A DNA stretch of 40,394 bases from an uncultured Lachnospiraceae bacterium (GCA_902780985.1 CACZHN010000021.1:1-40394), one strand, 5' to 3'. Counted from the stretch's first letter, positions 20,742 to 30,912 are shown. Made by a program: numbers and translations. The notes: generated by a model from the sequence alone, not told the origin.

Positions 20742-22287
20742 CCACTATCTCGAGTTCGATACCCAGATCGTCATCTGCATTTATATTCAATTGATGTTCA
20801 GCAATATCGGTTGTGTCACTTTCGTCCTCATTTTTAATTTCCTCAAGTCTGCTGTATGCAGATGTTGAATTATGAGTTGTGACATCTGCGGGCTCTGCCG
20901 CGTCGGTCGTTTCCTCGACCGTTTGTGCCGGCACTTCCGGCTCCTGAGGATCTTCTGCAGGTTCCTCCGGCTCTTCTTCAAGAACCTCTGTCTCTGCTTC
21001 TGTCTCAGCCTCCTGAGGCTCCTCTACAGATTCTTCCTGAATCTCTTCAGATTCCTCATAAGAATCTTCCTGAACTTCTTCAGGCTCTTCAGCTTCTTCC
21101 TCAACCTCTTCTTCTACATCGTCGTCATCATAGTTCTCCGGCTCCGGATGCTTGATCCTGTTCTTCACGCCTTCCATGAATTCGCCGGCCAGATCGAACA
21201 GCTTCTCTTTATTTGTGCTGTTGAAGACGACGCCTCTCTTAGTATAAAGCCATATGACTGTTCCGATGACCGTTAATGCAGGAAGCAGGAGCAGTATGCA
21301 GCAAAGAATAAATATCCTGCCGGCACGCTCAACCTCAAACCTGGCAACATTTTCCCAATAAGGATATGTTATGGCATCGGTCCTCATAGTCATATACTTT
21401 TTGTTCTTAATATATTTATAGAGTGACGGAATATTGAATCTGTTCGTGTTCTCCAGTATCTCCGTATCACCGAAGAAAAGTGTCGAACGCTTGTCAGCCA
21501 TTTCTTCATCCGTCTCTTCTTCTATATCCAAAGCTTCCGCAAGTGTGTTGTAAGCATAATTCGGAATAGGGTTCGGCATAACCGCCTCATAACAGGTGAT
21601 CGGCGAATTCTCTATTCCCATTTTGGCAAATGCGGCATACGGCACATACACGCCGTCGAAATTTCCGTAAGCCATTTCCTCGGTCTTGTTCTGCGGCATT
21701 TCCACAACACCCATTACGGTGAAAATGCGACCGCCCATCCACACCTTCATGCCTTCGATGTCATTTCCACCGAAGAGGTTCCAGGCTACATTTTCATCCA
21801 GAACGATCTGAAACGGATCTTCACCGTCAGACTCGACTATCGCAGACTTTACCGGATTTATATATCCACCGCTCTTTAAAGGAATCGGATGTATCTGAAA
21901 GAAATCATCACTTACTCCGTAAACATTAGCGGTCACTTCTTTTCCTTCTCTGGATACGCTCAATTGCTGCAAAGAGCAGTATGAATCGATCCAGGCTCTG
22001 CCGGTTACTCCTTCATTTACATCGATAAATGTATCATCGTAAAGCTTCTTCATGATGTCGTTATGAATGGAGGTCATGTTTTCGACCTTCATCGCTTTTG
22101 AATCGGCAAAAAAGGCACTTACCTGCGCACATTTCACATCACCGGATTCCCAACGGGCTCCGGCCTGCTGCGAATACATGCGTTCCTCTCTCTCCGACTG
22201 AAAGAATCTGACCAGAAGAACAGTTGCCACCAGAAGAACATCCAGTATAACAAGTATTAAGATTTTTTGTTTAGATATTCTTTTCAA
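20734..22287 (-). CDS. MacB extracellular-domain-like membrane protein with acidic cytoplasmic tail
   Basis: The 517-residue protein has a basic start and membrane helix (about 8-28), then an extracytoplasmic domain resembling the MacB periplasmic core domain (about 35-330: segments VKSAIVESD, AWNLFGGNDIEGMKVWMGG, FTVMGVVE). A second helix (about 333-358) and about 150 residues with Glu/Asp/Pro-rich sequence follow. True MacB or FtsX permeases have four helices and this has two, so it cannot be a conventional permease. TTG at 22287 is the start, with GGAG 8 bases upstream. It is the last gene of the cluster, 21 bases after the HlyD-like gene, and is expected to work with it, perhaps as an assembly or energy-coupling partner (inference). 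Confidence 0.7.
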   Translation of the reverse strand: MKRISKQKILILVILDVLLVATVLLVRFFQSEREERMYSQQAGARWESGDVKCAQVSAFFADSKAMKVENMTSIHNDIMKKLYDDTFIDVNEGVTGRAWIDSYCSLQQLSVSREGKEVTANVYGVSDDFFQIHPIPLKSGGYINPVKSAIVESDGEDPFQIVLDENVAWNLFGGNDIEGMKVWMGGRIFTVMGVVEMPQNKTEEMAYGNFDGVYVPYAAFAKMGIENSPITCYEAVMPNPIPNYAYNTLAEALDIEEETDEEMADKRSTLFFGDTEILENTNRFNIPSLYKYIKNKKYMTMRTDAITYPYWENVARFEVERAGRIFILCCILLLLPALTVIGTVIWLYTKRGVVFNSTNKEKLFDLAGEFMEGVKNRIKHPEPENYDDDDVEEEVEEEAEEPEEVQEDSYEESEEIQEESVEEPQEAETEAETEVLEEEPEEPAEDPQEPEVPAQTVEETTDAAEPADVTTHNSTSAYSRLEEIKNEDESDTTDIAEHQLNINADDDLGIELEIVEN

Positions 22288-22308
22288 TTTACATTCTCCG
22301 GTATCATT

Positions 22309-23991
22309 TTACTGTTTTTCCGAAAGTCGTACCTGCTGTCCGTTATCTATCGGCTTGGATGCATTGGTTACAACATTATCGTATTCCGTTACATCACCCT
22401 GAATAGCCGTCTTAGTGGTATCCTTTGCAACAACCTCTACTTCAACTCTCTTAACAACATATCTGTTTCCGAGAGGTGTCTGCTTAACCTTTACAACATA
22501 TACATAATAACCGCCGTTGCCTTCCTTAACTACATTGTTCGGTACAACGGTATCGTATCTCTGGCTCTTCTCACCAACGGCAAACTGAAGTGTCTGTCCG
22601 ATGTTGATGTCACTGCCCTTAACTTCAAATGTAATGACCATGTTCTTATTAGGGTCAGTCGAATCAGGCTTAATGCTCTTTACACTGGCAGTATTATCTC
22701 CGCCCCAGACATTTTCTATAACGGCCTCATTACCGACCTTAACAAGCTTTGCATCACTCTTAGGAATTATACATTCAACTTCATATCCGCTCTCAGCGAG
22801 CTGAAGAGTTGCGACAGGAGCCTCGTTTGTAACCTTGTCTCCTTCTTTGAGATTGATATTTGTAATGATTCCGTCTTCAGGTGCAACGATGCATGCAGTA
22901 TCATCAGCTTCCTTAAGCTTCTCAATCTCCTTGCGCTGCTTATCCATAGCTTCCTGAGCCTTCTCATCATCTATGGCATCCTTCTGCTCCTGAAGAGCAT
23001 CTTCCTTCTTATCCTTGGAATAATCTCTGTTAGCCTTATCAAGAGTCTGTCTGGCTTCTTTGAGACTGTCCTCTGCCTGCTTTACAGTCGGCTTAGCCTC
23101 AAGCTCCGTAATCTTTGTACTTGTTTCGGTCATCTCTCCGTTGATTTCTTCAAGTTCCGCTTTTGCAGTCGCAAGCTTATCGGCCTTATCCTGAACATCC
23201 TTGATGTTCGACTCGAGCTTTGTCTTCTGCTCGGTAAATCCTGCTATTGCAGTTTCATCCGCCGCAATCTGCTGATTTAAGATTTCATCCGCTCCGTCCG
23301 GATCCTGAAGCTTAAATGCATCTATCTCGTTCTGAAGTTCCTCGATCTGTCCATCAAGATTGCTGATCATATCCAGAGTTTCCTGATAACTTACCAGCTC
23401 GGCATATGTATCAAAATCACTCTGAAGCTGATAGATCTCCGCAGTCTTTGAATCCGATGCCGCCTTCAGTCTGTCGTATTCTCTCTTTGCAGCCGAAAGA
23501 TCCGCAGCGTCCTGTCTCGCATCTGCCAGTGCATCCTCGGCATCCTTAACCTTATCTCTGTCATTCTCGATACCGATCAGCGTATCCGTGTAATCCTTAG
23601 GCAGCTCAAGTTCCCCCTTGGCCTGATCGCGTTCCATATCTTTCAGGCTTTCCTCGGCCTTGATGAGATCTTCGTTTTCTTCCTCATCAAATGTAGCGAT
23701 CACATCACCCTTCTTAACCTCATCACCGTTCTGAACCAGAACTTCCTTAACTGTTCTTGATCCGCTTACGTTGATTTCCTTATCCTTTGTGGCTCTTACA
23801 TCGCCCTGGCAACGGATTTTCTGCTGAACCGTAGCACCCGAAACCGTTGTGGTGGAAACCTCAGGCAGCGAGTAGTTCATGATAGTATTCGAGAAAAATG
23901 TAAGCAACAGAAGAATTACGGTAAAGATCACCGCAAATCTCTTTATTAATTTTTTTCTGCGGCTTCCGCCTGTCTTTTCTTTTTCGTCCAT
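22309..23991 (-). CDS. HlyD-like (MacA-type) membrane-fusion/adaptor protein
   Basis: The 560-residue protein has one N-terminal membrane helix (about 19-39). A beta-hairpin/lipoyl half follows (VQQKIRCQGDVRATKD, EVLVQNGDEVKKGDVIATFD, about 55-102), then about 250 residues of long Gln/Glu/Lys/Asp-rich coiled coil (about 105-365). The second lipoyl half (IVAPEDGIITNINLKEGDKV) and a C-terminal barrel and strand region complete it. This is the architecture of MacA/HlyD adaptors, with an unusually long coiled coil for a Gram-positive protein. Such proteins normally pair with a MacB permease and an ATPase. Here the following gene is only a MacB-like extracellular domain. GAGGAG precedes the ATG. 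Confidence 0.85.
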   Translation of the reverse strand: MDEKEKTGGSRRKKLIKRFAVIFTVILLLLTFFSNTIMNYSLPEVSTTTVSGATVQQKIRCQGDVRATKDKEINVSGSRTVKEVLVQNGDEVKKGDVIATFDEEENEDLIKAEESLKDMERDQAKGELELPKDYTDTLIGIENDRDKVKDAEDALADARQDAADLSAAKREYDRLKAASDSKTAEIYQLQSDFDTYAELVSYQETLDMISNLDGQIEELQNEIDAFKLQDPDGADEILNQQIAADETAIAGFTEQKTKLESNIKDVQDKADKLATAKAELEEINGEMTETSTKITELEAKPTVKQAEDSLKEARQTLDKANRDYSKDKKEDALQEQKDAIDDEKAQEAMDKQRKEIEKLKEADDTACIVAPEDGIITNINLKEGDKVTNEAPVATLQLAESGYEVECIIPKSDAKLVKVGNEAVIENVWGGDNTASVKSIKPDSTDPNKNMVITFEVKGSDINIGQTLQFAVGEKSQRYDTVVPNNVVKEGNGGYYVYVVKVKQTPLGNRYVVKRVEVEVVAKDTTKTAIQGDVTEYDNVVTNASKPIDNGQQVRLSEKQ

Positions 23992-24006
23992 CTCTATTCT
24001 CCTCGT

Positions 24007-24918
24007 CTATCCCTTTACTGAACCTGAATAAGCTATTCCGTCTACCAGATACTCTTCTCCGTAAAGGAATATAAGTATCGGCGGAACCATATATATCGTT
24101 GCTATCGCAAATGCAAGACCGATCTCGCCCTTATTGATCTGCGACAGGAATACCGAAAGCGGGTGAAATGCCGAATCACTGAGCATGATAAGCGGCTGTT
24201 CAACCATGTTCCAGTAATCTATAAATACAAGGATTGCAACCGATGCAATCGGTCCCTTACACATAGGGATTGCAATCTTTCTGAATATCTGCCATTCGTT
24301 GGCGCCGTCAAGCTTGGCGGCCTCTATAACCGATTCCGGAATTCTTCTCATATATTTTGTAAGAAGGTACACACTGAAAGGTGCGAATATACCCGGAAGT
24401 ATTATGGACCATCTGGTATCCAGAAGATTCAGCTCGTTCGCCACCAGATAGTTCGGTACCAGCGTAACCTGATACGGCATGAGCATGAGCACCAGGTATA
24501 GGAAGAATATCAATTCCCTTATTCGTCCCCTGAATCTCGCAAAACAGTAGGATGCGCCCAGCGCTATAACAATCTGGAATATCATGATCGGCAGCGTGAG
24601 AAGCACCGAATTCCAGAACTTCATCAGATAGTCGGGACTCTTTAAAAGCACTGTCTCATACTGAGTTCCCACCACCTTATCCGGGATCAGTTTAAGGTTT
24701 ACCGATTCCGATCTGTAAGATGTGGTCTTTTTTCCACCGTCATCCGACGAAGTATAATCATTGAATATAATACCGTAGTTACTGCTTATTTCCTGCTCCG
24801 CCATAAATGAGTTGGCAAATGTAAGTATCGTAGGAAGCAGAAATGATACCGCAAATATCATTGCTATGAGGAACAGGATCGTTGTCTTTATTAACTTTTT
24901 AGGTTTTGATATTTTCAT
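24007..24918 (-). CDS. Carbohydrate ABC transporter permease, MalG type
   Basis: The 303-residue permease has six predicted helices and the conserved cytoplasmic EAA loop EAAKLDGANEWQIFRKIAIP (about 197-216), which contacts the ATPase. An extended loop of about 70 residues lies between helices one and two (about 35-105). Its ATG lies 27 bases after the partner permease gene, with only a weak ribosome site. MalG-type permeases form heterodimers with MalF types for uptake of oligosaccharides or other large polar solutes. No ATPase gene is in the cluster. In related Firmicutes a shared MsmK-type ATPase serves several importers, which would explain this. Confidence 0.9.
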   Translation of the reverse strand: MKISKPKKLIKTTILFLIAMIFAVSFLLPTILTFANSFMAEQEISSNYGIIFNDYTSSDDGGKKTTSYRSESVNLKLIPDKVVGTQYETVLLKSPDYLMKFWNSVLLTLPIMIFQIVIALGASYCFARFRGRIRELIFFLYLVLMLMPYQVTLVPNYLVANELNLLDTRWSIILPGIFAPFSVYLLTKYMRRIPESVIEAAKLDGANEWQIFRKIAIPMCKGPIASVAILVFIDYWNMVEQPLIMLSDSAFHPLSVFLSQINKGEIGLAFAIATIYMVPPILIFLYGEEYLVDGIAYSGSVKG

Positions 24919-24945
24919 CTCGTTTAGTTCCGGCTATCACATAGT

Positions 24946-25962
24946 TTAGCCTTCGACATCCTTTCCTATCTTATCCTCAAAGATGAACAGTATTCCGATA
25001 ACTATCGTCATTACTATGGCCATGATTATCGCTGCCGAAGACAGCTTCTGATAATCCAGTGACCTGAATGTATTATTCATAAAATGCTGTAACATATACA
25101 GCGAGTCGAAAGGATAATCTCCCGTAAGAAGATAAACCTCTCTGAATACCTTAAATGAATTTATAAGTGACATGATTCCCACGAAGAAGATCGTAGGAGT
25201 TATAAATCTGAGTTTGATATAGAAGAACTGTTTCCATGCGGATGCACCGTCAAGAAGCGATACCTCTATAACATCCTTCGGTATGGCGGCCAGCGCCGAC
25301 ATAAAGAGTATCATGTTGTATCCCAGGTTCTTCCATAAGAAGAGAATTACAACCACCACCTGTCCGTAATCCGACTTCAGCCAGTCGATAGGGTTTCCTC
25401 CGAACAGTGTGATAGCGTTGTTTACTACTCCGTGATAATCAAAGAGAACCTGCCAGATAAGAACGACCGATGCAACCGGTACCATGAGAGGGCTGAGGAA
25501 AAATGTTCTGAACTGACTCTTCATCGGTATATTTCCCTCAAGTATCATGGCCATTACAAGTGAAAGAACAATTGCAAGCGGCACAGCCAGAAGCGAAAAT
25601 GTCGCGGTATTCTTGGCTGCCAGTTTAAACGCTCCGTTCTGGAGTACATTTTGGAAATTCTGCAATCCCACCGGTTCTTTGCTGATCAGGTTATCTATAA
25701 CCGAATAGTAGATGACCACAAAAAAAGGAAGTACGAAGAATATCATCACACCAATCAAACTCGGAGACAAGAAGGCGGCAGCTGCCACCTTCTCCTTAAG
25801 CGACTCCTTAGGTTTACGGTATTTGATTTCGACTTCTTCTTCGGCAGGTTTCGCATTCTTAGCAGTATTCTGAGTTGTGCTCTGCTCAGCATTCTGAGTT
25901 ACGTTCTCATTTGTGTCCTGATTCGCGTTCTCTGCCTTAACTTCCTTTTTAAATAATTTCAT
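24946..25962 (-). CDS. Carbohydrate ABC transporter permease, MalF type
   Basis: The 338-residue permease has an N-terminal cytoplasmic extension rich in Asn, Gln, Thr and Glu (about 1-50, with TQNAEQSTTQNTAKNAK), then six hydrophobic helices and the EAA loop with EVSLLDGASAWKQFFYIKLR (about 236-255). The extension is not part of the usual fold and its role is unknown. A ribosome site is barely visible (AAAGAG), so translation may be coupled to that of the upstream solute-binding gene, 28 bases away. The transported substrate is not predictable from sequence alone. Confidence 0.9.
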   Translation of the reverse strand: MKLFKKEVKAENANQDTNENVTQNAEQSTTQNTAKNAKPAEEEVEIKYRKPKESLKEKVAAAAFLSPSLIGVMIFFVLPFFVVIYYSVIDNLISKEPVGLQNFQNVLQNGAFKLAAKNTATFSLLAVPLAIVLSLVMAMILEGNIPMKSQFRTFFLSPLMVPVASVVLIWQVLFDYHGVVNNAITLFGGNPIDWLKSDYGQVVVVILFLWKNLGYNMILFMSALAAIPKDVIEVSLLDGASAWKQFFYIKLRFITPTIFFVGIMSLINSFKVFREVYLLTGDYPFDSLYMLQHFMNNTFRSLDYQKLSSAAIIMAIVMTIVIGILFIFEDKIGKDVEG

Positions 25963-25989
25963 CTCTTTATTCGTCCTTAAGACCTATTT

Positions 25990-28287
25990 TTATTTGTTTT
26001 CCTGTACATAAGTTGTAGCTCTGTTCTGAATGATCTCACAAACTTCATCTACAGATTTCTCACCTGCAAAGTAAGCTTTTGCTTCCTCCTCAATGATCGT
26101 ATTCAAGCTATCGTCATATTCCCATATACCGCTGATCCTGTTTATTGTAGTATTGAAAAACTCGATCTCTTCATTACTTACCGGCTTAACTTCTACAATA
26201 AGATCATCCCAGCCCCAGGAACCTTCTGTAGGATAAATATGATTTCCGAATTCGTCATCATATTCCTCGGTTGTCGTCTTTGACTTATAAAACGCTTCCA
26301 GAACATCCTTTCTGGTAGGACATCCGAAGGCATTAGTATAATGATGTCCCTGATAATCCTTAGTCATGAATGTTCTTATGAACTCCCATGCAAGGTCTTT
26401 ATCGGCACACTTTGATGACATTGCAAGTCCGTTGTCAATCTGTGCATATATACCCTGTTTATCTTTATTCGGGTATCCTACAACAGCCAAATCGTTATCG
26501 AAAAGTTCTTTATAAACCTGAAGCTCATCAGGGTTAACTCCTCCGATCAGGAACAGCTGCTTTCCGCTGCGAAGATCTTGTGAAGTCTTTAAGTTTTCCC
26601 AGTCTATTTCCTGATCATCGCCTCTGTTTGAAACCTCCAGAAGACTCTTAAATTCCGGGGTGTTAAAGTAACACTCTCCTTTTTCCCAGTCAACAAAATC
26701 AGCACCGCAGCAGTAAAGGAAAGTCTGAAGATTATCATCTTTGCTGGTTGATTCAAACATTCTTGTATCTTCCGGCTTTGAATCTACATATGCTTTCATT
26801 TCTTCAAATGTCCAGCCGTCTATATCGCCGATATCGGACTTCTTTCCGAGCATAGCCTGTATGCCGAAGCTTGATGCAACATAATAGTTCTTTCCGTCTA
26901 TCTTCATTGCATCATATACAGCAGGAATAAAATCATCTTCCGAAATCTCCGGATCATTCTGAATATACGGAGTCAGATCTTCAAGCATTCCCTTTGCGAC
27001 CGCCTGATCTGTTGAGATATTACCTATACCGTTGGATACATCGTAGATATCCGGTATTTTGCCCGCTGCTATATCCGCACTGATCTTTTCTCCCGGATTT
27101 TCATCATCACTGTAATCAATAAGAGTAATTCTTACATCATCATGAGTTTTGTTAAAATTGATAACTTCCTGTTTGAGATCCGAGCTCACCCATGTACTCA
27201 ACAGAGTGATCTCTTTTTTATCCTGAACTTCGGAAGGATCAACCTTTACATATTTATCATAAATCGGAGTCTGATTCTCCCAATTATATCCGATGGCAAG
27301 AATTGTATTTTCGTCCAGCAATATACAGGTGTTAATATATGTTGCGTCAATATCGGATGCTATGAAATCACAAATTCTTGTTTCCTTACCTGCTTCCAGA
27401 TTATATCCGAAGAACGCCTGTTCGTTTCTGTAGAAGAAATCATAATCTCCCTGTCCCGGATATATCCATTCGGGACTCTGAAGATAGCTGGCACCCATCT
27501 TATAATCTTTCTTAAAATCACCTGACTTCTCATCCATGACTTTGGCAACCATTCTGCCGTCTTTATCATTTGCAAAGATGAGTATTTCTCCTGATTTTGT
27601 CAGGCAGCAGCCCATGATCCAGTTATCTGTCTTAGCACTTGACAGTTCTTTACCGCTCTCGTCAAATATCTTAACTTCCTTATCATATACAGCTACCAGA
27701 TTTCCTTCAGGAGAAATCTTTAATGTACTGAGATATGAATCACCTATATTCTCATTAAGGAAAGATACATCCTTATCTGATATCTGATTACCTTCTGCAT
27801 CAAACTCTATAAGCTTTACTTTAGATTCGTCGTCGTACTTATTCTGATACTCATTGACCATGGCGTAAAGTTTATCATTTCCGGCAATTACACGGGACAG
27901 ATATGAATTCTCCGAAGCTGTCTGAAATATCTGTTTTGCCGAACCTCCTTCCAGAGGAGCCATGTATAATCTCTCGGTTGATGAACCCATATCTATCATT
28001 TCGGCATCCGCTTCGGAAGCAACTGCTTCGCCTTCCGTCCAGCTATATGTTGAAAATACCAGATTATCTCCAAACCGGACCGCATTATCTATTTCTCCTT
28101 CGACCCCGTCGAACTTAAGTTGATCATCGGCCGCTCTGAAAGTAACCTGTTTTATATCGACCTTTTCCTCAGTCGTTGAATTGCCGCCTGATCCGTTTCC
28201 GTTATCTCCACCGCTCTTTTTACCGCATGAGCAAAGGCTCATTGTCATTGCAGCGGCAAGCAGCATTGCCAAAAATCGCTTTTTCAT
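25990..28287 (-). CDS. Lipoprotein: propeller-like region fused to family 1 solute-binding domain (paralogue 1)
   Basis: The 765-residue protein has a lipoprotein signal ending MSLCSC (lipidated Cys21) and a Gly/Asn linker. Residues about 50-360 contain short beta repeats of propeller type (for example KISPEGNLVAVYDKEVKIFD, then LTKSGEILIFAND). Residues about 370-765 are a typical extracellular solute-binding domain (FNKTHDDVRITLIDY, ADIAAGKIPDIYD, WTFEEMKAYVDS, AYFAGEKS). The usual binding protein has only the second part (about 420 residues). It stands next to the permease genes and is the best candidate to deliver substrate to them. The propeller may bind another ligand or a partner protein (inference). 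GGAGG lies 13 bases before the ATG and AAGGA closer. Confidence 0.85.
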   Translation of the reverse strand: MKKRFLAMLLAAAMTMSLCSCGKKSGGDNGNGSGGNSTTEEKVDIKQVTFRAADDQLKFDGVEGEIDNAVRFGDNLVFSTYSWTEGEAVASEADAEMIDMGSSTERLYMAPLEGGSAKQIFQTASENSYLSRVIAGNDKLYAMVNEYQNKYDDESKVKLIEFDAEGNQISDKDVSFLNENIGDSYLSTLKISPEGNLVAVYDKEVKIFDESGKELSSAKTDNWIMGCCLTKSGEILIFANDKDGRMVAKVMDEKSGDFKKDYKMGASYLQSPEWIYPGQGDYDFFYRNEQAFFGYNLEAGKETRICDFIASDIDATYINTCILLDENTILAIGYNWENQTPIYDKYVKVDPSEVQDKKEITLLSTWVSSDLKQEVINFNKTHDDVRITLIDYSDDENPGEKISADIAAGKIPDIYDVSNGIGNISTDQAVAKGMLEDLTPYIQNDPEISEDDFIPAVYDAMKIDGKNYYVASSFGIQAMLGKKSDIGDIDGWTFEEMKAYVDSKPEDTRMFESTSKDDNLQTFLYCCGADFVDWEKGECYFNTPEFKSLLEVSNRGDDQEIDWENLKTSQDLRSGKQLFLIGGVNPDELQVYKELFDNDLAVVGYPNKDKQGIYAQIDNGLAMSSKCADKDLAWEFIRTFMTKDYQGHHYTNAFGCPTRKDVLEAFYKSKTTTEEYDDEFGNHIYPTEGSWGWDDLIVEVKPVSNEEIEFFNTTINRISGIWEYDDSLNTIIEEEAKAYFAGEKSVDEVCEIIQNRATTYVQENK

Positions 28288-28407
28288 ATCCTTAAGATAT
28301 CCTCCTGATATTTGTTTGTTTATCTTCTGTCTGAAAAAAACCGTAAATTATTAAAACATACACTTATAAATTCTCAATAGAGAATATCTTAAGGCTTTCT
28401 TAAAATA

Positions 28408-30912
28408 TTATCGACTTTCGTTTATGTATGTCTGAGCTCTGTTCTGGATAGTTGCGGCTGTTTCGTCAACGCTCTTATCGCCTGCGAAATATGCCTTACT
28501 CTCTTCCTCTACGATCTCGTAAAGGCTCTGGTCAACTTCCCATACTCTTGATACCTGATCTGTAAGGTCACGGAATGTCTGAATCTCTTCATCTGTAAGA
28601 GGCTTAATCTCTACAGATACATTACCTATTCCGAATCCTCCCTGGATAGGTGTTACCTCGTTGCCGAATTCATCTGTATATTCCTTTGTTGCTGTACGAG
28701 ATTTAAGATATGCCTCAAAGATATCCTTTCTTACAGGCATTGTTCCGGTACTTCCGTAATAACTCTTACCCATCTGCTCTCTTGAAACATTAAACTTTAT
28801 AAACTCCCATGCAAGGTCCTTATCGGAACAAGTCTTTGACATTGCAATTGCTCCGCTTAAGCTTGCATATGTTCCCTGTCTGTCGGAATTCGGGAAGCCT
28901 ACACATGTAGCTTCGTCCTTAAAGATTTCCTGATAAAGTGCCCATACATCAGGGTATACATTTCCGGCTATGAAGAGCTGCTTTCCTGTCTGGAGATCTT
29001 CAACCCAGTTCATTTCCTCATCCCACTCTGTCTCTTCATTGTTTCCTCTGTTTGCAAGTTCAAGAACTTTCTTGAAGTTTTCGGAATCAAAGTTACATGT
29101 TCCGTTTTTAAAATCTACAAACTCAGGGAGACATGTATATGTAAGATACATAAGTATTGAACTCTTACTGTTATCTTCAAAAAGATGTACATCTTCAGGC
29201 TTTGAATCGATGTATTCCTTCATCTCATCAAAAGTCCATCCTGTTCTGTCACCTACATCAGCTTTCTTTGCAAGCAATGTCATAATGCTGAACGAAGAAG
29301 GAATATAGTAGATCTTTCCTTCGTACTTAACCGCATTCATGATGCTGTCAAGGAAATCACTCTCGGATATATCCGAATCCTTTTCAAGATAAGGTGTAAG
29401 ATCTTCGATCATACCCTTCTGAATAGCCTGAGTAATTGAACTGTTACCTACTCCGTAGGACATATCATAGAGATCAGGAAGATTTCCTGCAGCTATATCC
29501 GCACTCATCTTTCCGTAAGGATCTTCATCATTTATATACTCAACTATATCTATTCTTACATCTGAATGTGCCTTGTTAAAGTCAATAACATTCTGCTTAA
29601 GTGCACTGTCCGCATAGAGAGTTGAAAGTTTAAGAACTCTCTTCTCTGTTACATTTGCAGGATCAACCTTTCTGTATGCTTCCGAAACACTCAGGTTTGT
29701 TGTGTAGTCATATCCTGCTGTAACAAAATGATCCTCATCCGGAACAACACACATCTGAACACGAGACTCATCGATATAAGACGCATTGAAATCGCAAAGC
29801 TTTACGCTCTCCTGATTTTCTTTCTTATATCCGTAAAGACCACCCTCTCCTGTGTAGAAGAAGTCGTAATCTCCCGAACCTGTGTCAGCTCCGACAGTAT
29901 AGTTTGTGATCGAAGTCTTTAAAGGTAAGCTGTCTCCCAGTGTTCCTGCTTCAGCATCCACTTTCTTTGCTACTATCTTAGCATCAGCATATGTGAATAT
30001 AAGGACTTCATCACCCTGTGTAACAACTGCTCCCATTATATAATCGGAAGTGTCTATCTGCTTCTTTTCATTTCCGTCTTTATCAAGAACAACAACCTTC
30101 TGATTGAGGACTGCTATAATATCTCCGTCGTTTGTCACCTCAATATCCGCTACATAACCGTCTGCGTTTATCTCATCAAGTTTGGAAAGGTTTGTTTCGG
30201 ATACTTCCTTTCCTTCCAAATCAAATGTTTTGAGAATTGTTTTTCCATTCTCATCCTTAACACTTAATGCAAGATTTCCGTTCGACTCGGTAAGGTTATT
30301 TGCAAAAACACCCTTTTCGGTCTCGTATATAACCTTATCTGTTCCGTCAGCCCCACGGTAATGAACCTTTGTATTGCCTTCCGGTGTAAACATATCCGCA
30401 TCTTCTGCGCTGGCAAGTTCAACATCTTCTATAACAACATCGCCTGCTGCTGCATCGTCTGCTGCTGCCTCTGTCTTATCTTCTGCCGCTCCGTCTGCTG
30501 CTTCTGTCTTATCTTCCGCTGCTCCGTCTGCTGCTTCTGTCTTATCTTCCGCTGCTCCGTCTTCAGCCCCTGCAGCTTCATCTGCTCCGACTTCGTCCCC
30601 GGAGCCTTCTTCATCGTACATCTCATCAGTAATTTCCGGATAATCCGAGACCATATATGCCATACCGTCTCCGACCTTAGTCATTCCTGTTATATCACCT
30701 TCACTTGTATCCAAAACAAAGTCAGGATCGGTTTCAAAGGTGCAGTTCTTTACGTCAACAGAAGCTTCTGTTCCCGTACCGCTGCCTTCTTTACCTTTTC
30801 CTGACTCTGCCTGTTTGTCCTTGCCACAGCCGGCAACACTCAGCATCATCGATGCTGCGAGAGCGCTTGCAAGGATTCTCTTTTTTGCAATTAGTAAATC
30901 CCTCTTCTTCAT
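28408..30912 (-). CDS. Lipoprotein: propeller-like region fused to family 1 solute-binding domain (paralogue 2)
   Basis: From ATG 30912 the protein has 834 residues. The signal peptide ends LSVAGC (lipidated Cys29). The upstream ATG at 30924 is less likely because GAAGG would directly touch it. It is the longest paralogue owing to an acidic low-complexity insert (about residues 96-160) that includes three copies of an 11-residue AEDKTEAADGA-type repeat. The order is otherwise the same: beta-propeller-like region, then solute-binding domain with ADIAAGNLPDLYD, WTFDEMKEYIDS and AYFAGDKS. The shared GDYDFFYTGEGGLYGY motif at the end of the propeller region shows common descent with the other two. 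Confidence 0.85.
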   Translation of the reverse strand: MKKRDLLIAKKRILASALAASMMLSVAGCGKDKQAESGKGKEGSGTGTEASVDVKNCTFETDPDFVLDTSEGDITGMTKVGDGMAYMVSDYPEITDEMYDEEGSGDEVGADEAAGAEDGAAEDKTEAADGAAEDKTEAADGAAEDKTEAAADDAAAGDVVIEDVELASAEDADMFTPEGNTKVHYRGADGTDKVIYETEKGVFANNLTESNGNLALSVKDENGKTILKTFDLEGKEVSETNLSKLDEINADGYVADIEVTNDGDIIAVLNQKVVVLDKDGNEKKQIDTSDYIMGAVVTQGDEVLIFTYADAKIVAKKVDAEAGTLGDSLPLKTSITNYTVGADTGSGDYDFFYTGEGGLYGYKKENQESVKLCDFNASYIDESRVQMCVVPDEDHFVTAGYDYTTNLSVSEAYRKVDPANVTEKRVLKLSTLYADSALKQNVIDFNKAHSDVRIDIVEYINDEDPYGKMSADIAAGNLPDLYDMSYGVGNSSITQAIQKGMIEDLTPYLEKDSDISESDFLDSIMNAVKYEGKIYYIPSSFSIMTLLAKKADVGDRTGWTFDEMKEYIDSKPEDVHLFEDNSKSSILMYLTYTCLPEFVDFKNGTCNFDSENFKKVLELANRGNNEETEWDEEMNWVEDLQTGKQLFIAGNVYPDVWALYQEIFKDEATCVGFPNSDRQGTYASLSGAIAMSKTCSDKDLAWEFIKFNVSREQMGKSYYGSTGTMPVRKDIFEAYLKSRTATKEYTDEFGNEVTPIQGGFGIGNVSVEIKPLTDEEIQTFRDLTDQVSRVWEVDQSLYEIVEEESKAYFAGDKSVDETAATIQNRAQTYINESR
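30471..30569 (-). repeat. Three exact-phase 33-bp coding repeats inside paralogue 2
   Basis: CTGTCTTATCTTC recurs at 30471, 30504 and 30537. The 33-bp period keeps the reading frame and encodes three 11-residue acidic units. The near identity of the copies suggests recent or variable expansion. Confidence 0.75.
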
